Positions 25,577 through 38,124 are shown, counted from the first letter of the stretch. The stretch: DNA of 64,000 nucleotides from Succinatimonas hippei (GCA_004557545.1 SFGV01000004.1:16256-80255); one strand, 5' to 3'. Made by a program: numbers and translations. Notes: generated by a model not told the origin, from the letters alone.

Positions 25577-26724
25577 GCAAAATTCCAGTAAAACTTTCAG
25601 AGCCTGAGCTTGACGCGTCCATTCCTTATGATGATCTTAAGGGGAAAAGCGTTGTCGTAGGCCTTTCAGGAGGGGTTGACTCATCACTCTCGGCCGCGCT
25701 TTTAAAAGAGCATGGCATGAAAGTTACAGCTCTTTTCATGAAGAACTGGGAAGAAGATGACACCGACACCTACTGCTCGGCGGCCAAAGACCGCGAGGAC
25801 GCTCAGAGAGTCTGTGACACCCTTGGCATAGAGCTTAAAACCATCAACTTCGCGGCCGAATACTGGGACAACGTATTTGAGATCTTTTTGTCAGAGTACA
25901 AAGCCGGACGCACCCCAAACCCCGACATACTCTGCAACAAGGAGATCAAGTTCAAGGCTTTCCTCGATTACGCCCTGGAGGATCTGAACGCCGACTTCAT
26001 CGCTACCGGTCATTACTGCCGCAGATCGTTTAATACCGCCAACCCCTATCTGATGAGAGGCTCAGATCCAAAAAAGGATCAAAGCTATTTTCTCCACGCG
26101 ATAGACGGCAGCGTGCTCTCGAAGGTTCTCTTTCCGGTAGGCGCTCTTGAAAAACCCATGGTGCGCGCCATGGCCGCCTCACGTGGACTCGCGACGGCAG
26201 GAAAGAAAGACTCCACCGGCATATGCTTTATCGGAGAGAAGCGTTTTCATGAGTTTCTCTCACGTTTCATTCCGGCAATGCCTGGAAATATAGTTACAAC
26301 GGGTGGACAAATAGTAGGCAGACATGACGGGCTCATGTACGCGACCATAGGACAGCGCAAAGGGCTTGGCATAGGCGGCAAAAACGACAGCTCAGGCAAG
26401 CCCTGGTATGTGGTCGACAAGGACTTAAAGCGCAACGAGCTTATAGTCGCGCAGGGGCACGACAACCCTGCCTTGTATTCAGAAGGACTTAAGGCGATCA
26501 ATGAAACCTGGATCATAAGAGCAGATGAGGATGCCTTTGAATGCACCTGCAAGATCCGCTACCGCCAGCCTGACATTGAATGTACGGTATATCGTACCAG
26601 TGATGGTCTTGAGGTAAGGTTTAAAAAGCCCGTGGCCGCGGTGGCTCCTGGGCAGTCCGTAGTGTTCTATTGCGGTGAGGCCTGTTTAGGCGGCGCGGTA
26701 ATCGCCTCCGCTATCAGAAACTGA
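25573..26724 (+). CDS. mnmA: tRNA 2-thiouridylase MnmA
   Basis: MnmA adds sulfur to U34 of Lys, Glu and Gln tRNAs. The PP-loop SGGVDSS is at about 32-38, the first catalytic Cys is in [16 protein letters not shown] and the second in [21 protein letters not shown] is also present. ATG 25573 overlaps the nudJ stop by ATGA and gives 383 residues. That is about 20 more at the N-terminus than in E. coli (a linker before the PP-loop). It is co-transcribed with hflD and purB. Confidence 0.96.
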   Translation: MSKIPVKLSEPELDASIPYDDLKGKSVVVGLSGGVDSSLSAALLKEHGMKVTALFMKNWEEDDTDTYCSAAKDREDAQRVCDTLGIELKTINFAAEYWDNVFEIFLSEYKAGRTPNPDILCNKEIKFKAFLDYALEDLNADFIATGHYCRRSFNTANPYLMRGSDPKKDQSYFLHAIDGSVLSKVLFPVGALEKPMVRAMAASRGLATAGKKDSTGICFIGEKRFHEFLSRFIPAMPGNIVTTGGQIVGRHDGLMYATIGQRKGLGIGGKNDSSGKPWYVVDKDLKRNELIVAQGHDNPALYSEGLKAINETWIIRADEDAFECTCKIRYRQPDIECTVYRTSDGLEVRFKKPVAAVAPGQSVVFYCGEACLGGAVIASAIRN

Positions 26725-26736
26725 CGAGGTTAAAAA

Positions 26737-28789
<2,053 letters not shown>

Positions 28790-28808
28790 AGTCATTTCCA
28801 GGAAAAGG

Positions 28809-28835
28809 ATCCCGGCGTACAAGCCGGGATTTTTG
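28809..28835 (+). terminator. Terminator of the purB operon
   Basis: ATCCCGGC and GCCGGGAT pair around GTACAA, followed by TTTTTG. Confidence 0.9.
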
Positions 28836-29190
28836 TCAAATGAGGCCGAAGAATAGGCACAAAATATAAATTCTCAGGATCGCGAAACCGCTTAATATCC
28901 TTTTTATAAAGTCTTTTATATAAATCAATTATTTATCATCTCATTTATCTTATCACTGCTATCGGTTATCTTATTGATTTATAATATATTTAACAAACAA
29001 GATGCAGCAACTGATCAAATTCAATCCAAAACAAAATTTAAATGAGTTAACGCGCAAAACTGTGGACTAAAAAATTCTCCAATTCATTAAGATTTTTAGA
29101 CAGAGATCAAAGAAATGTAACTGGCTGTTTATTACGCAGGCTAAAAAGTAATAAAGTGGGATACTAGTAAACAAGTTTCCGAGGCTTTTA
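28836..29190. other. AT-rich spacer before the GntR gene
   Basis: 355 bases of strongly AT-rich sequence carry many TATAAA/TTATC words but no clear reading frame or hairpin. A short palindrome TACTAGTA (29162-29169) lies 22 bases before the next start and could be an operator for that regulator. A Shine-Dalgarno CGAGG precedes ATG 29191. Confidence 0.3.
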
Positions 29191-29916
29191 ATGAACGCGC
29201 TTGTACTTCCGCCCCTTAAAATAACCAACAGCCAGCCTGTCAGCAGGCAGATTTATGTCTATCTCAGACATCACATTACTGAGATGACTTTAAAACCCGG
29301 AACCAGACTATCAGAAAATGACCTTTCAGCCCAGCTTAAGGTTTCACGCCAGCCGGTACGCGAGGCTTTTTTCAGTCTCAAGCGCCAGAATCTTATAGAA
29401 GTTTATCCGCAAAAGGGTTCATTTGTCACCATGATCTCAGGCAAGCGCATCATGGAAACCTGTTTTGTGCGCTGCTCGATCGAAACCGCAGCTTTGCGCA
29501 AAGCGCTGAGCGAGCCTGAGGAAAGCAATGCCCTTATCTGGAAGGAACTTGAGCAAAATCTCGCGGAGCAGCATGACCTGATCCGCACCAAGGACAAGAT
29601 AAAAGATCCTGACGCCGAGTTTCTGAGGCTTGATAACGATTTTCACCGTATCATCTGCAAATTCTCAGGAACATCCATGGCTTGGGACGTCATCGATGAT
29701 ATAAAGGCAAATCTTGACAGGATCCGCTACCTGTCAACAAAAGGAGTATCGGAAATTGCCGTGATTGTAGGTGAGCATCAGCAGGTATTTGATGAGATGA
29801 AGTCAGGTGATGAAAAACACGCAGTAAACGGTCTTACGGATCATCTGTATGAAATTGCCCTAACTTACAAAGCGATAAGAGCGAAAAACTCAGAATGGTT
29901 TACTGAAGAAAATTGA
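29191..29916 (+). CDS. GntR/FadR-family transcriptional regulator (FCD domain)
   Basis: This 241-residue regulator has a winged-helix (RLSENDLSAQLKVSRQPVREAFFSLKRQNLIEVYPQKGSFV), then an all-helical FCD ligand domain with the metal-binding pattern DNDFHRII and GEHQQVFDEM. FCD regulators usually respond to organic acids. No catabolic genes are adjacent, so the target is unknown. It stands alone after an AT-rich spacer. Confidence 0.85.
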   Translation: MNALVLPPLKITNSQPVSRQIYVYLRHHITEMTLKPGTRLSENDLSAQLKVSRQPVREAFFSLKRQNLIEVYPQKGSFVTMISGKRIMETCFVRCSIETAALRKALSEPEESNALIWKELEQNLAEQHDLIRTKDKIKDPDAEFLRLDNDFHRIICKFSGTSMAWDVIDDIKANLDRIRYLSTKGVSEIAVIVGEHQQVFDEMKSGDEKHAVNGLTDHLYEIALTYKAIRAKNSEWFTEEN

Positions 29917-30025
29917 CAGTACAAGTCAAACATTCATGAATTCGCTGGTCTTCCGCCTCCAGATAAAAGTTGCATTAATTTTACATCTGCGAGGTGGCGG
30001 AATGACTGATCGTAATATATAATCC

Positions 30026-30046
30026 TAATGATAAGTATTACTATTA
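30026..30046. promoter_or_regulatory. Fur/PerR-like box before the fur-family gene
   Basis: TAATGATAAGTATTACTATTA is an imperfect A/T-rich palindrome in the style of Fur and Per boxes. It lies 10 bases before the ATG of the Fur-family gene, a typical place for autoregulation. Confidence 0.45.
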
Positions 30047-30056
30047 AGGATTTTCT

Positions 30057-30473
30057 ATGGAATCAGTCAGAAGACGTAGCGCCCAGCGTGAAAAGATCCG
30101 CGAAATTATGCGCGGGCGCACCGATCATCCGGACGCACAAAAGGTTTATGACGAGCTTAAAGTGATTAGTCCGCGTATCAGTCTGGGTACGGTATACCGC
30201 AATCTCATGCTGCTAGCGGGTGACGGAGAACTTCAGATCCTCGATGTCGGGGACGGAAAGGTTCGTTTTGACCCGAATATAAACTCGCACGCGCATTTTC
30301 TCTGCACAAAATGCCATGGAGTAAGCGATATACCCGAAGGCACCTATACCCTTAAGGTAGATCCCTCTCACGCGTCAGGTTGCGGGAAAATCGAACAAAC
30401 CACCCTGACCTTCCGCGGGATCTGTCATAACTGCCTTGAAAAAAAAGCTCCTGCCACAATCCACAGCTCATAA
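30057..30473 (+). CDS. Fur-family regulator, PerR-like
   Basis: This 138-residue protein has an N-terminal winged helix (HPDAQKVYDELKVISPRISLGTVYRNLMLL) and a C-terminal dimer domain. The regulatory metal site is RFDPNINSHAHF and the structural zinc pairs are CTKCHG and CHNC. The Asp-x5-His-x-His layout resembles PerR (peroxide sensor) more than E. coli Fur, though Fur or Zur cannot be excluded from sequence alone. AAGGA lies 7 bases upstream. Confidence 0.8.
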   Translation: MESVRRRSAQREKIREIMRGRTDHPDAQKVYDELKVISPRISLGTVYRNLMLLAGDGELQILDVGDGKVRFDPNINSHAHFLCTKCHGVSDIPEGTYTLKVDPSHASGCGKIEQTTLTFRGICHNCLEKKAPATIHSS

Positions 30474-30704
30474 ATTTCCCTGCTCAAGCCCTGCATCACT
30501 GGAATTTGACAATGTAGCGGTTTGAGCTATCTAACAATTTTTTTAATTCGCTCACGCTAAACTGTGATCGAAAACGTTTTAGTGTCAAATTTACTACGCA
30601 ATCCAGCATAAAAGATTGTTTAATGTAAGAAACATAAGGAGCTCCGGCCTTTAGCCGAAATATATAAACATCAACACAAAAAGTATTCGAATCAGGTAAA
30701 GCAA

Positions 30705-32351
30705 ATGGAAATAATGAGAAACGTAAGCGTCAGAGGCAAGATCACAACATGCTTCGTACTTATACTCGCCTTTTTGATCGCTGTCGCGGCTATAGCCGTC
30801 AAAGTTAACATGGATGCCTCCACCGGAGCCTACAACGTCTACAGGATCCTGGGAAAATCCTACGGGCGTGTCATGAACACCCAGAGGGCGCTTGAAAAGG
30901 CAAATGATAATGTTCTTGCCTACCTAAAAGGAGATGCGGCATCTGACACTAACGCCGAGGCTGACAAGTTGCTTGCTGATTTTGAGAACATCGGCAAGAT
31001 CTCATCGGTGATGAATGAAAACATCATAGGTGATCTGCCCTCCCCTCCTGACTACAAGCAGAATATTCTTGAGGTGAAAACCAGAGTCAATGAGTTTATT
31101 GAAAAGTACAGGGCGTCAGTCGATCCTGCCATACGTGATGGCAAGAATGAAGAAGCATTAAAGTCATACCTTGATATCGCTCTGCCGGCCTGCGAAAGTG
31201 CGCTTGATTACTACAAGAAACTCGTAGACAAGCAGGTCTCATTGTCAATCTCCATAGTCCACAGGAACTCCGACGCATGGAGCTCATGGCTTATCATCGC
31301 CATAGCGGTTGTCGCGTTCATTATCTCCACACTCATAGTGATTTCGCTTGCGGGTTATATAGACAAGTCCCTGTTACACAACATTAAAAACCTTAAAGCC
31401 ATGTCTCAGGGTGATTTCACCGAAAATATCCGCATCATTTCAAAAGATGAGTTCGGACAAGCATCTAAAACCCTTATGGATACCAGAGACGCGCTCTCAG
31501 GCTCAATCTCCATGGTTCGTGATAACGGTCTGCTCATAGACGAAACCCTGACCAAGGTGCGTGAGCACATGCGCAACATTTCAGACTCCGTAACCCAGTC
31601 CGAGACACACTCGGAAACCGTTTCGGCGGCCTCAGACGAGATGGTGTCAACTACTGCTGATATTGCGAGAAACTGTGAAAGCGCCGCACAGTCAGCCCAG
31701 AACTCCACCAAGACCGTTGAAAGCGGCATAGAGGCTGTTCGCAACACTATGGAGACCATTCAGAAACAGGTCAACAAGACGCAGGAGGACGCCAAACTCA
31801 TCAATGAGCTGGCAAGCCGTACCGAGAAGATCGGAACCATAGTTGAGACTATTGATGAGATTGCCGCGCAAACCAACCTGCTTGCGCTGAACGCCGCTAT
31901 TGAGGCCGCGCGCGCCGGTGAAGCCGGAAAGGGCTTCGCAGTTGTGGCTGATGAGGTTCGCGCTCTGGCGTCACGCTCCTCAAAGTCAACCCAGGAAATC
32001 ACCAAGATGGTCGAACAGGTTCAGTCTGACGCGAAGAACGCCAACTCATCAATGAGCGAAAGCGTAAACGCGATGAACGAGCTTTCAAAACAGGCATCGG
32101 ATGTTGAGGGAGAGCTCAATGAGATCATCTGCAAGGTCAATGAGGTGAACGACAAGATCTCGCAGATCGCCACCGCCGCAGAACAGCAAACCACAGCCAC
32201 ATCTGAGATCTCAACCAACATGCAGCAACTGACGACCCTGAACAAGCATTCGCTTGAGGTAAACCGTAACTGTGATGAACAGCTGCAGTCGCTGATTAAG
32301 GCCACCAGCGAGCTTATGGATAAGCTCGCGCTCTTCAAGCTCAAAGAGTGA
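30705..32351 (+). CDS. Methyl-accepting chemotaxis protein
   Basis: This 548-residue chemoreceptor has TM1 at about 13-32, a ~160-residue four-helix periplasmic sensor, TM2 at about 193-216 and a HAMP domain. The cytoplasmic signalling coiled coil has the conserved hairpin [19 protein letters not shown] and [19 protein letters not shown] at about 383-425. It lacks the NWETF-type CheR tether. The ligand is unknown. The leader (30474-30704) holds TTGACA-N16-TATCTA (30514 on) and a 10-bp palindrome AAAACGTTTT. A terminator follows the gene. Confidence 0.93.
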   Translation: MEIMRNVSVRGKITTCFVLILAFLIAVAAIAVKVNMDASTGAYNVYRILGKSYGRVMNTQRALEKANDNVLAYLKGDAASDTNAEADKLLADFENIGKISSVMNENIIGDLPSPPDYKQNILEVKTRVNEFIEKYRASVDPAIRDGKNEEALKSYLDIALPACESALDYYKKLVDKQVSLSISIVHRNSDAWSSWLIIAIAVVAFIISTLIVISLAGYIDKSLLHNIKNLKAMSQGDFTENIRIISKDEFGQASKTLMDTRDALSGSISMVRDNGLLIDETLTKVREHMRNISDSVTQSETHSETVSAASDEMVSTTADIARNCESAAQSAQNSTKTVESGIEAVRNTMETIQKQVNKTQEDAKLINELASRTEKIGTIVETIDEIAAQTNLLALNAAIEAARAGEAGKGFAVVADEVRALASRSSKSTQEITKMVEQVQSDAKNANSSMSESVNAMNELSKQASDVEGELNEIICKVNEVNDKISQIATAAEQQTTATSEISTNMQQLTTLNKHSLEVNRNCDEQLQSLIKATSELMDKLALFKLKE

Positions 32352-32376
32352 TGATGGTATAAACAGTAAACGAGAA

Positions 32377-32404
32377 GACCCGGAGCTGTCCGGGTCTTTT
32401 TTTC
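32377..32404 (+). terminator. Terminator of the first chemoreceptor gene
   Basis: GACCCGGA and TCCGGGTC pair around GCTG, then T8. Confidence 0.92.
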
Positions 32405-32416
32405 TTACGTCTGTCC

Positions 32417-32446
32417 AAAAAAAATGACCGCGCTTTATGCGCGGTC
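32417..32446 (-). terminator. Terminator of gntK-edd
   Basis: GACCGCGC and GCGCGGTC pair around ATAAA on the minus strand, followed by ATTTTTTTT. It lies 20 bases after the edd stop and back-to-back with the chemoreceptor terminator. Confidence 0.9.
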
Positions 32447-32465
32447 GTTTCTATCCTTCAGTCAA

Positions 32466-34277
32466 TCAGGCATTGGGATCCCACTTGAACAGGAAGGTCG
32501 CTCCCTGATCGGCAGGACCAACATTGTCGCGGCATGACTTGAAAAGCCAGCGGCCGAAGGTCTGCTCATCCTTCCCAAGATCAGGCTTCTCAGCGGTTCT
32601 GCCCTCAAGGGAGGTCAGGCAGTTTACACTGCCTGCGTCCGCGTCAAAATCTATAAGATCGCCGTCACGCAGAAGCGACAGAGCTCCGCCGCGCGCCGCC
32701 TCAGGAGAAAGGTGCAGCGCTGATGGAATACCGCCTGAGGCTCCTGAAAGCCTGCCATCGGTCAAAAGCGCTACATGATAACCGTCCTTCTGCAGATTGC
32801 CAAGCACCGGCATCAGTTTATGCAGTTCAGGCATTCCGGACGCCGCGGGACCGGCGTAACGCACTACCACCACACAGTCCTTATTCAGCTTGCCTTCATG
32901 GTAGGCCTTGTGAACATCATACTGAGAGTTGAAGACCATGGCCGGAGCTTTCACGTGATGGTGCTCAGGGGCAACCGCGGAGATCTTGATGACGCACTGC
33001 CCCAGATTTCCCTTCAGCACCTTAAGCCCGCCATGTTCGCGGAAGCAGCCTTTGCCCTCGACTATTACTTTAGGATCGCGGGTATCACCACAATCGCGAT
33101 AAACAAGTTTACCATCCTCAAGCGCGGGGCTCTTCATCTGATCTTCAAATGAACCGCTCACGGTCTTCACATCCTCATGCAAAAGATCGCGTTCATAAAG
33201 AGCCTTCATAAGCACCGGAACGCCGCCGGCGTTCTCAAAAGCGTTTATATCGTACGGAGCGTTAGGATAAACCTGAACCAGCAGAGGCACCGCGTCAGAG
33301 AGCGCCGAGAGATCATCCCAGGTCAGGATGTAACCACAGGATCTCGCGACAGCCAGCATATGCAGGGTGTGATTGGTTGAGCCACCTGAGGCTAAAAGCG
33401 CGACCAGACCGTTTACTATGTTCTTGGCGGTCAGAACCTCGCAAAGCGGACGGGCTTTACCTGAAAGCACGGTCTCATTTGAGATAACCCTGCTTATCTC
33501 CTGCGTAAGCGCGTGTCTTAAAGCGGTACCGGGGCGCACGAACGCGGAGCCGGGGAGCATAAGTCCCATAGCCTCAAATACCAGCTGATTGGTATTGGCG
33601 GTGCCGTAGAATGTGCAGGTACCGGCCTCATGGTAGGCTTTGCATTCCATGCGCTGCAGCGTGATCTTGTCAATCTTGCCTGCCGCGTACTGCTGTCTTA
33701 CCTCGGTTTTCTCCTTGTTTGAGATCCCGGTACCCATAGGGCCTGACGGTACAAAAGCTATAGGCAGATGGCCAAATGACGCGGCTCCCATGAGCATGCC
33801 CGGGGCTATCTTGTCGCATATTCCAAGCAGTAAGGCTCCGTCAAAAACGTTGTGTGAGAGCGCTACCGCCACACCCTGGGCTATAAGATCGCGTGAGAAC
33901 AGCGACATATCCATTCCGGGATGTCCCTGAGTAACGCCATCGCACATGGCGGGCACGCCGCCGGCTACCTGAGCGCTGGCGCCGCATTTCTCAAGACAGA
34001 GCTTGATCTCATCTGGGTAATCCTTATAAGGGCAATGCGCGCTTACCATATCATTGTAAGCGGTCACTATCCCTATATTAGGTCCCTTGCCGGTTATAAG
34101 GTTCTCTTTTATAGAGCCTGTCATGGCGGCTGAGGCGTGCGCTATGTTCGAGCAGTTAAGCACATCACGGTTACGCCCCTCAGAGGCCTGCTCATTGATC
34201 ATGGAAAGATATTGCGCGCGAGTTTTCCGCGAGCGCATTTCAATCGCGTTTGTTACATCAAGAATTGTCTTATTCAT
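32466..34277 (-). CDS. edd: 6-phosphogluconate dehydratase
   Basis: Edd dehydrates 6-phosphogluconate to KDPG in the Entner-Doudoroff pathway. It is a 603-residue member of the IlvD/Edd family, with the iron-sulfur cysteines in CPYKDYP, GGVPAMCDGVTQGHPGMD and LLGICDKIAPG. Other family motifs are FVPSGPMGTGI and TDGRLSGASGG. Its ATG lies 8 bases inside the end of gntK, so gluconate kinase and dehydratase are made together. The aldolase gene eda is not adjacent. A GntR operator lies before gntK. Confidence 0.96.
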   Translation of the reverse strand: MNKTILDVTNAIEMRSRKTRAQYLSMINEQASEGRNRDVLNCSNIAHASAAMTGSIKENLITGKGPNIGIVTAYNDMVSAHCPYKDYPDEIKLCLEKCGASAQVAGGVPAMCDGVTQGHPGMDMSLFSRDLIAQGVAVALSHNVFDGALLLGICDKIAPGMLMGAASFGHLPIAFVPSGPMGTGISNKEKTEVRQQYAAGKIDKITLQRMECKAYHEAGTCTFYGTANTNQLVFEAMGLMLPGSAFVRPGTALRHALTQEISRVISNETVLSGKARPLCEVLTAKNIVNGLVALLASGGSTNHTLHMLAVARSCGYILTWDDLSALSDAVPLLVQVYPNAPYDINAFENAGGVPVLMKALYERDLLHEDVKTVSGSFEDQMKSPALEDGKLVYRDCGDTRDPKVIVEGKGCFREHGGLKVLKGNLGQCVIKISAVAPEHHHVKAPAMVFNSQYDVHKAYHEGKLNKDCVVVVRYAGPAASGMPELHKLMPVLGNLQKDGYHVALLTDGRLSGASGGIPSALHLSPEAARGGALSLLRDGDLIDFDADAGSVNCLTSLEGRTAEKPDLGKDEQTFGRWLFKSCRDNVGPADQGATFLFKWDPNA

Positions 34278-34791
34278 CTGTTCTTCCCTCGATGGCTCTT
34301 ATTGCACTGTCTATAACCTCACCCACCGGAGCTGCAACGTCAATGTTTATGACATCTTTCTCCTTTTGGGGATCCGGGAACTCCAAAGTCGCGAACTGAG
34401 AGTCGACCATATCGCTCTTCATATAGTGCCCTTTTCGCGCGGCTATTCTTTTGAGAATAAGCTCCTTGCTGGCGTAAAGATGCACAAACACGAGACCTGG
34501 ATTGCCCTGTCTTATGATGTCGCGATACTGTTTTTTTAAGGCTGAGCAGACCACCACCCCTGAGGCGTGGCGGTTTGATAACGAAAAGAAAACATCACTT
34601 ACTCGCTCAAGCCAGGGAGCCCTGTCCTCATCGGTAAGCGGAATTCCGTCTTTCATCTTGATGATGTTGGCGCGGGGATGCAGATCATCTCCGTCTATGA
34701 ATGTGGCGTGGAAGCGTTCGGCAATAGCGCGGCCTACGGTGCTCTTTCCAGAACCGCATACCCCCATAACCACACATTTGACTGTTTTCAT
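34270..34791 (-). CDS. gntK: Gluconokinase
   Basis: GntK phosphorylates gluconate to 6-phosphogluconate. The P-loop GVCGSGKS is at 10-17, followed by FIDGDDLHPRANIIKMKDGI and VVCSALKKQYRDIIR, all typical of the family. The length (173) is normal. It is the first gene of gntK-edd. The start has GGAG 5 bases upstream. A GntR-type operator centred at 34853 lies about 60 bases before the start, so expression should need gluconate to release GntR. Confidence 0.94.
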   Translation of the reverse strand: MKTVKCVVMGVCGSGKSTVGRAIAERFHATFIDGDDLHPRANIIKMKDGIPLTDEDRAPWLERVSDVFFSLSNRHASGVVVCSALKKQYRDIIRQGNPGLVFVHLYASKELILKRIAARKGHYMKSDMVDSQFATLEFPDPQKEKDVINIDVAAPVGEVIDSAIRAIEGRTDE

Positions 34792-34845
34792 TTAAACTCC
34801 GGGCAGATTTATTTGTAAGCAGAGCATAACACAGAATGCTCTTTA

Positions 34846-34861
34846 ATGTTATCGGTAACAT
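34846..34861. promoter_or_regulatory. GntR operator before gntK-edd
   Basis: ATGTTATCGGTAACAT differs at one place from the E. coli GntR consensus ATGTTACCGGTAACAT. The lacI-type gntR gene lies 2.2 kb away at 37043. Confidence 0.8.
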
Positions 34862-34906
34862 AATTATAGATCAGGATATTGTAATTTTTGAAATAGCGAT
34901 CACATG

Positions 34907-34938
34907 ATAAAAAAAAGCCCCGGCTGGTATACCGGGGC
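34907..34938 (-). terminator. Terminator of the second chemoreceptor gene
   Basis: GCCCCGG and CCGGGGC pair around an 8-base loop on the minus strand, followed by T8. Confidence 0.88.
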
Positions 34939-34959
34939 AGTCAGTTCTCTGTTTAACCG

Positions 34960-36657
34960 TTAAGCGCTCCGGGGGGATTCCTCAGCGTTCTGAGGCTGCT
35001 CCTCAGTGCTCTGGGACTGCTCAGCCAGTGCTCCGGGAAGTTCCTCATCATCGTTGGTACGCAGTCTTGAAACCTGAGCCTTGAGATCGCCCATAACCTC
35101 GCTCGCTCCTTCAATCTGCTTCTTTGAATCCTCAACCTTGTCGGCAAGCTCGCCTGCCGAGGTGGTGATGTTCTGCATATTCGAGGAGATCTCCGAGGTA
35201 GCGGAATTCTGCTGCTCGGCGGAATTGGCGATCTGAGTTATCTGATTTTGAACATTCTCAACCTTTTCAATGATCCCATGGAGCAGGCCTTCAACCTCAT
35301 GGGAGCTCTTTGAAAGCTCATCCATGTTTCTGACCGACTCATTTATGGAATCATTAGCGCTTCCGGCGTCCTGCTGCACCGCGGAAACCATTGAAATGAT
35401 GTCAGCGGTTGAGGCGGAGGTTCTCGAGGCCAGAGCTCTGACCTCGTCAGCGACCACCGCGAAGCCCTTTCCAGCCTCACCGGCGCGGGCGGCCTCAATG
35501 GCGGCGTTGAGCGCCAGCAGATTGGTCTGTCCGGCGATGTCCTCAATGGTCTCGACTATGGTGCCGATCTTCTGGGACTGTTCAACCAGCGCTCCGACCT
35601 TAGCCGCGTTGGCGCGGGTTTTCTCAACCTGATCGGAGATCATCTCGATGGTCTTCTGGATCTTATCAACGCCCTCACTGGTGGTCTTTGAAGAGTCCTG
35701 CGCAGCTCCAAGAGCCTCCTTGCAGTTCTTCGCGATCTCGGCGGTGGTGGAAACCATCTGATCTGAGGCCGCGGCTACGGAATCAGCCCTCTCTCTGGTG
35801 TTCTGAGCCGATGAGTCGATATCGCTTGTAATTGAGTTTATGGCGGCGAAACTGTCCTCAACCGAGCTTGAGGACTTTTTAATAAGCCTCGCGAGATCTG
35901 TCCATTCCCTTCTCATATCCTCAAGCGCGAGCATCAGACCGCCGAACTCGTCGTTGCGTCTGGTCCTTACCACCTTGGTAAGGTCACCTGAGGCAAGTCG
36001 TTTGGCGATCGCCGAGGCTCTGCCCAGAATGTTCTTAATGGACGCTGAGAGCACATAAGTTACAAAGAAAGAGATCAGAAGCGAAAACGCGGTAACGCCT
36101 ATAACCAGATAAAGAGGAGCCTTTCCTCCTAAAGTCGACAGACGCTTGGTAATGTTCGCGAGAATTCCAAAGGTAAGCTGATCAAGCTTGCCCTGAAGTT
36201 CCACAATCATAGGGTGCATTTCAGTGACGTACATCGCGCGCGCTCCCTGGAAGCGGTTTTGCAGGAGCTGGGCTAAAACTACCTCGTGATATTCCTCGTT
36301 TATATTGGTTATAAGATCGCGGATCTCATTACCCTGATCATTGCGCGGAATGCTCTTGTCAGAGATATCAAGAATGGTCTTGAGATCATCCTCAACCTGC
36401 TGACGCGTCTTATCGAGGAAGCTCATGCGGTTGTTCACGAAGTTGAAAACATTCGCGTTGATTGAGGTCATCTTGGTATTGATCTGTGTATACGGCTGGT
36501 ACTCATTGGTTATGGAGTTATTTGCATATAAAACCGTTTTCTGAATACCAAAGAGAATGATCACCGCGATCACGCATACGATGACCAGAAAGAGCATCAT
36601 GAGACACAAGGACGCGATAAGAGTACGTCGGAAACCAAGCTTCTTAAAAAAGTCCAT
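34960..36657 (-). CDS. Methyl-accepting chemotaxis protein
   Basis: This 565-residue chemoreceptor has TM1 at about 13-37, a periplasmic helical sensor of ~140 residues, TM2 at about 180-205 and a HAMP domain. The MCP signalling tip is [19 protein letters not shown] followed by [19 protein letters not shown]. The acidic, Gln/Glu-rich last 25 residues ([20 protein letters not shown]) are unusual. Its signalling half is very similar to that of the receptor at 30705, but the sensors differ. It lies between two parts of the gluconate regulon, so sensing a sugar acid is possible but unproven. Confidence 0.93.
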   Translation of the reverse strand: MDFFKKLGFRRTLIASLCLMMLFLVIVCVIAVIILFGIQKTVLYANNSITNEYQPYTQINTKMTSINANVFNFVNNRMSFLDKTRQQVEDDLKTILDISDKSIPRNDQGNEIRDLITNINEEYHEVVLAQLLQNRFQGARAMYVTEMHPMIVELQGKLDQLTFGILANITKRLSTLGGKAPLYLVIGVTAFSLLISFFVTYVLSASIKNILGRASAIAKRLASGDLTKVVRTRRNDEFGGLMLALEDMRREWTDLARLIKKSSSSVEDSFAAINSITSDIDSSAQNTRERADSVAAASDQMVSTTAEIAKNCKEALGAAQDSSKTTSEGVDKIQKTIEMISDQVEKTRANAAKVGALVEQSQKIGTIVETIEDIAGQTNLLALNAAIEAARAGEAGKGFAVVADEVRALASRTSASTADIISMVSAVQQDAGSANDSINESVRNMDELSKSSHEVEGLLHGIIEKVENVQNQITQIANSAEQQNSATSEISSNMQNITTSAGELADKVEDSKKQIEGASEVMGDLKAQVSRLRTNDDEELPGALAEQSQSTEEQPQNAEESPRSA

Positions 36658-37002
36658 ATTGTAGAGTCCTTAAATCAAACGCAGGCGGGCGCCTGTATAC
36701 CTGCATTTTTGGGAACGTTTCTTATAAATACATTACATTAAGCGCAATCCCAGTCTCTATATAATGGTAAAAAACGACCATCTTTCAAGATTTCGTTTAA
36801 AAAAAAGTTAACTTTGGCATACAATTCTTTTATTCTGGAACGTAAACGGTCAATATAGTATACTTTTCTCGCCATAACCTTGCGATATCTACAGTTTTTT
36901 TTTAATCTTTCCCCCAACCATTTTCCCGAATTAACGTTAACCCGCCCGCAAATTGAAAAGACCATACTCGATGAGAGGCCTTTCTTGCCTTAATATTGCG
37001 GT
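36658..37002. other. Divergent spacer between chemoreceptor and gntR
   Basis: This is an AT-rich region with A and T runs (for example T9 near 36896) and no supported gene. A TATAAT lies at 36760-36765 without a good -35. The GntR operator is at its right end. AAGGA about 9 bases before 36657 serves the chemoreceptor. Confidence 0.3.
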
Positions 37003-37018
37003 GTTTTACCGGTAACAT
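37003..37018. promoter_or_regulatory. GntR operator before gntR
   Basis: GTTTTACCGGTAACAT keeps the TTACCGGTAA core and matches the right half of the GntR consensus perfectly. It lies 25 bases before the gntR ATG, so autoregulation is likely. Confidence 0.75.
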
Positions 37019-37042
37019 TGCGCAGAGTGCGGAGGATCGCAG

Positions 37043-38101
37043 ATGATCAGGAGACCCAGACTTGATGACATCGCCAGTAAAGTTGGGGTAACCAGAATGA
37101 CGGTCTCCCGCTACTTTAACGATCCCTCAAGCGTGGCCAAAGCGACCCGCGAGAAGATCGCAAAAGTCATAGAAGAGTCCGGCTTTATTCCAAGCCGGGT
37201 TCCAGCCATCATGTCACGCTCCTCCTCAATGGCCTTAGGTCTGGTTGTACCTTCCTTTTCAAACAGCGTCTTTACTGATGTCATTGACGGTGTTGAGAAA
37301 AGCGCCAGAGACGCCGGCTACAGCGTACTGCTCATGCACTCAGGCTATGACGAGAAACGTGAGGAGGAGGAAGTTGCCGCCCTGCTCTCTTATCAGGCCG
37401 ATGCTGTGATCCTCTGCGCGGCCGGTCACAGCGATCTAACGCGCCTTAGGCTTGGCAAGTCAGGGATCCCATGCGCCGAGTTGCTATCCATTTCAGAAGA
37501 TCCGCTGGGACTTAATTACGGCATTGACTACACGTCTACATTCAGAGCCGCTACCCGTGCGGTTATTTCCTGTGGCAGAAAAGCCGTAGCCTATTTCGGC
37601 GCCCGCATGGACGAGCGTACCATAGAACGCGAGTCTGGTTATCGTGAGGCGGTAGAGCAAGATGGTCTCAAGGCGATTTGCCTTAATACCCAGGCGCGCT
37701 CGAACTTTTCACTAGGTCGGGATCTTATGATCACCGCGATAAAAAAACACCCTGAGATAGACTGTGTGCTCTGTACCAATGATGACGTAGCGTTAGGAGC
37801 GCTTATAGCCTGCCAGACTCTTAAAATAAAAGTTCCTGATGATCTTTCAGTTATTGGATGCAACGCTCTTGATTTCTGTGAGGCGGCGTACCCTACCCTC
37901 TGTTCGATAAGCACCCCCAGATATGAACTCGCAAAAAAGGCAACCCTGGACATCATCTCAATGATTGGTGGAAAGAAAAAAAACTGGCGTGGAAAGCGGA
38001 TCTGGGAGTGCGGGCTTAAGGCAGGCGGGAGCGCAACCGTGCGGGAGCAAAAGGCCATCTCGGAGGCGCTAAAGACTCTGTCTGCCTCCGACACTCACTG
38101 A
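37043..38101 (+). CDS. gntR: Gluconate operon repressor GntR (LacI family)
   Basis: This 352-residue LacI-type repressor has the helix-turn-helix DDIASKVGVTRMTVSRYFN and the hinge GFIPSRVPAIMSRSSSMA. The periplasmic-binding-protein-like core has YFGARMDERTIERESGYREA and VLCTNDDVALGALIACQ. These stretches follow E. coli GntR (YLGARLDERTI, FCTNDDLAVGA). Two operators of GntR type in this window, one here and one at gntK-edd, support the assignment. It should release DNA when gluconate binds. Confidence 0.92.
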   Translation: MIRRPRLDDIASKVGVTRMTVSRYFNDPSSVAKATREKIAKVIEESGFIPSRVPAIMSRSSSMALGLVVPSFSNSVFTDVIDGVEKSARDAGYSVLLMHSGYDEKREEEEVAALLSYQADAVILCAAGHSDLTRLRLGKSGIPCAELLSISEDPLGLNYGIDYTSTFRAATRAVISCGRKAVAYFGARMDERTIERESGYREAVEQDGLKAICLNTQARSNFSLGRDLMITAIKKHPEIDCVLCTNDDVALGALIACQTLKIKVPDDLSVIGCNALDFCEAAYPTLCSISTPRYELAKKATLDIISMIGGKKKNWRGKRIWECGLKAGGSATVREQKAISEALKTLSASDTH

Positions 38102-38124
38102 CATTTCATTATACCGGGCTGTTA

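Noticed and set aside
36738..36965. Leftward 75-codon frame between the chemoreceptor and gntR
   Set aside because: It is in an AT-rich regulatory spacer, lacks a ribosome site and shows no family pattern.
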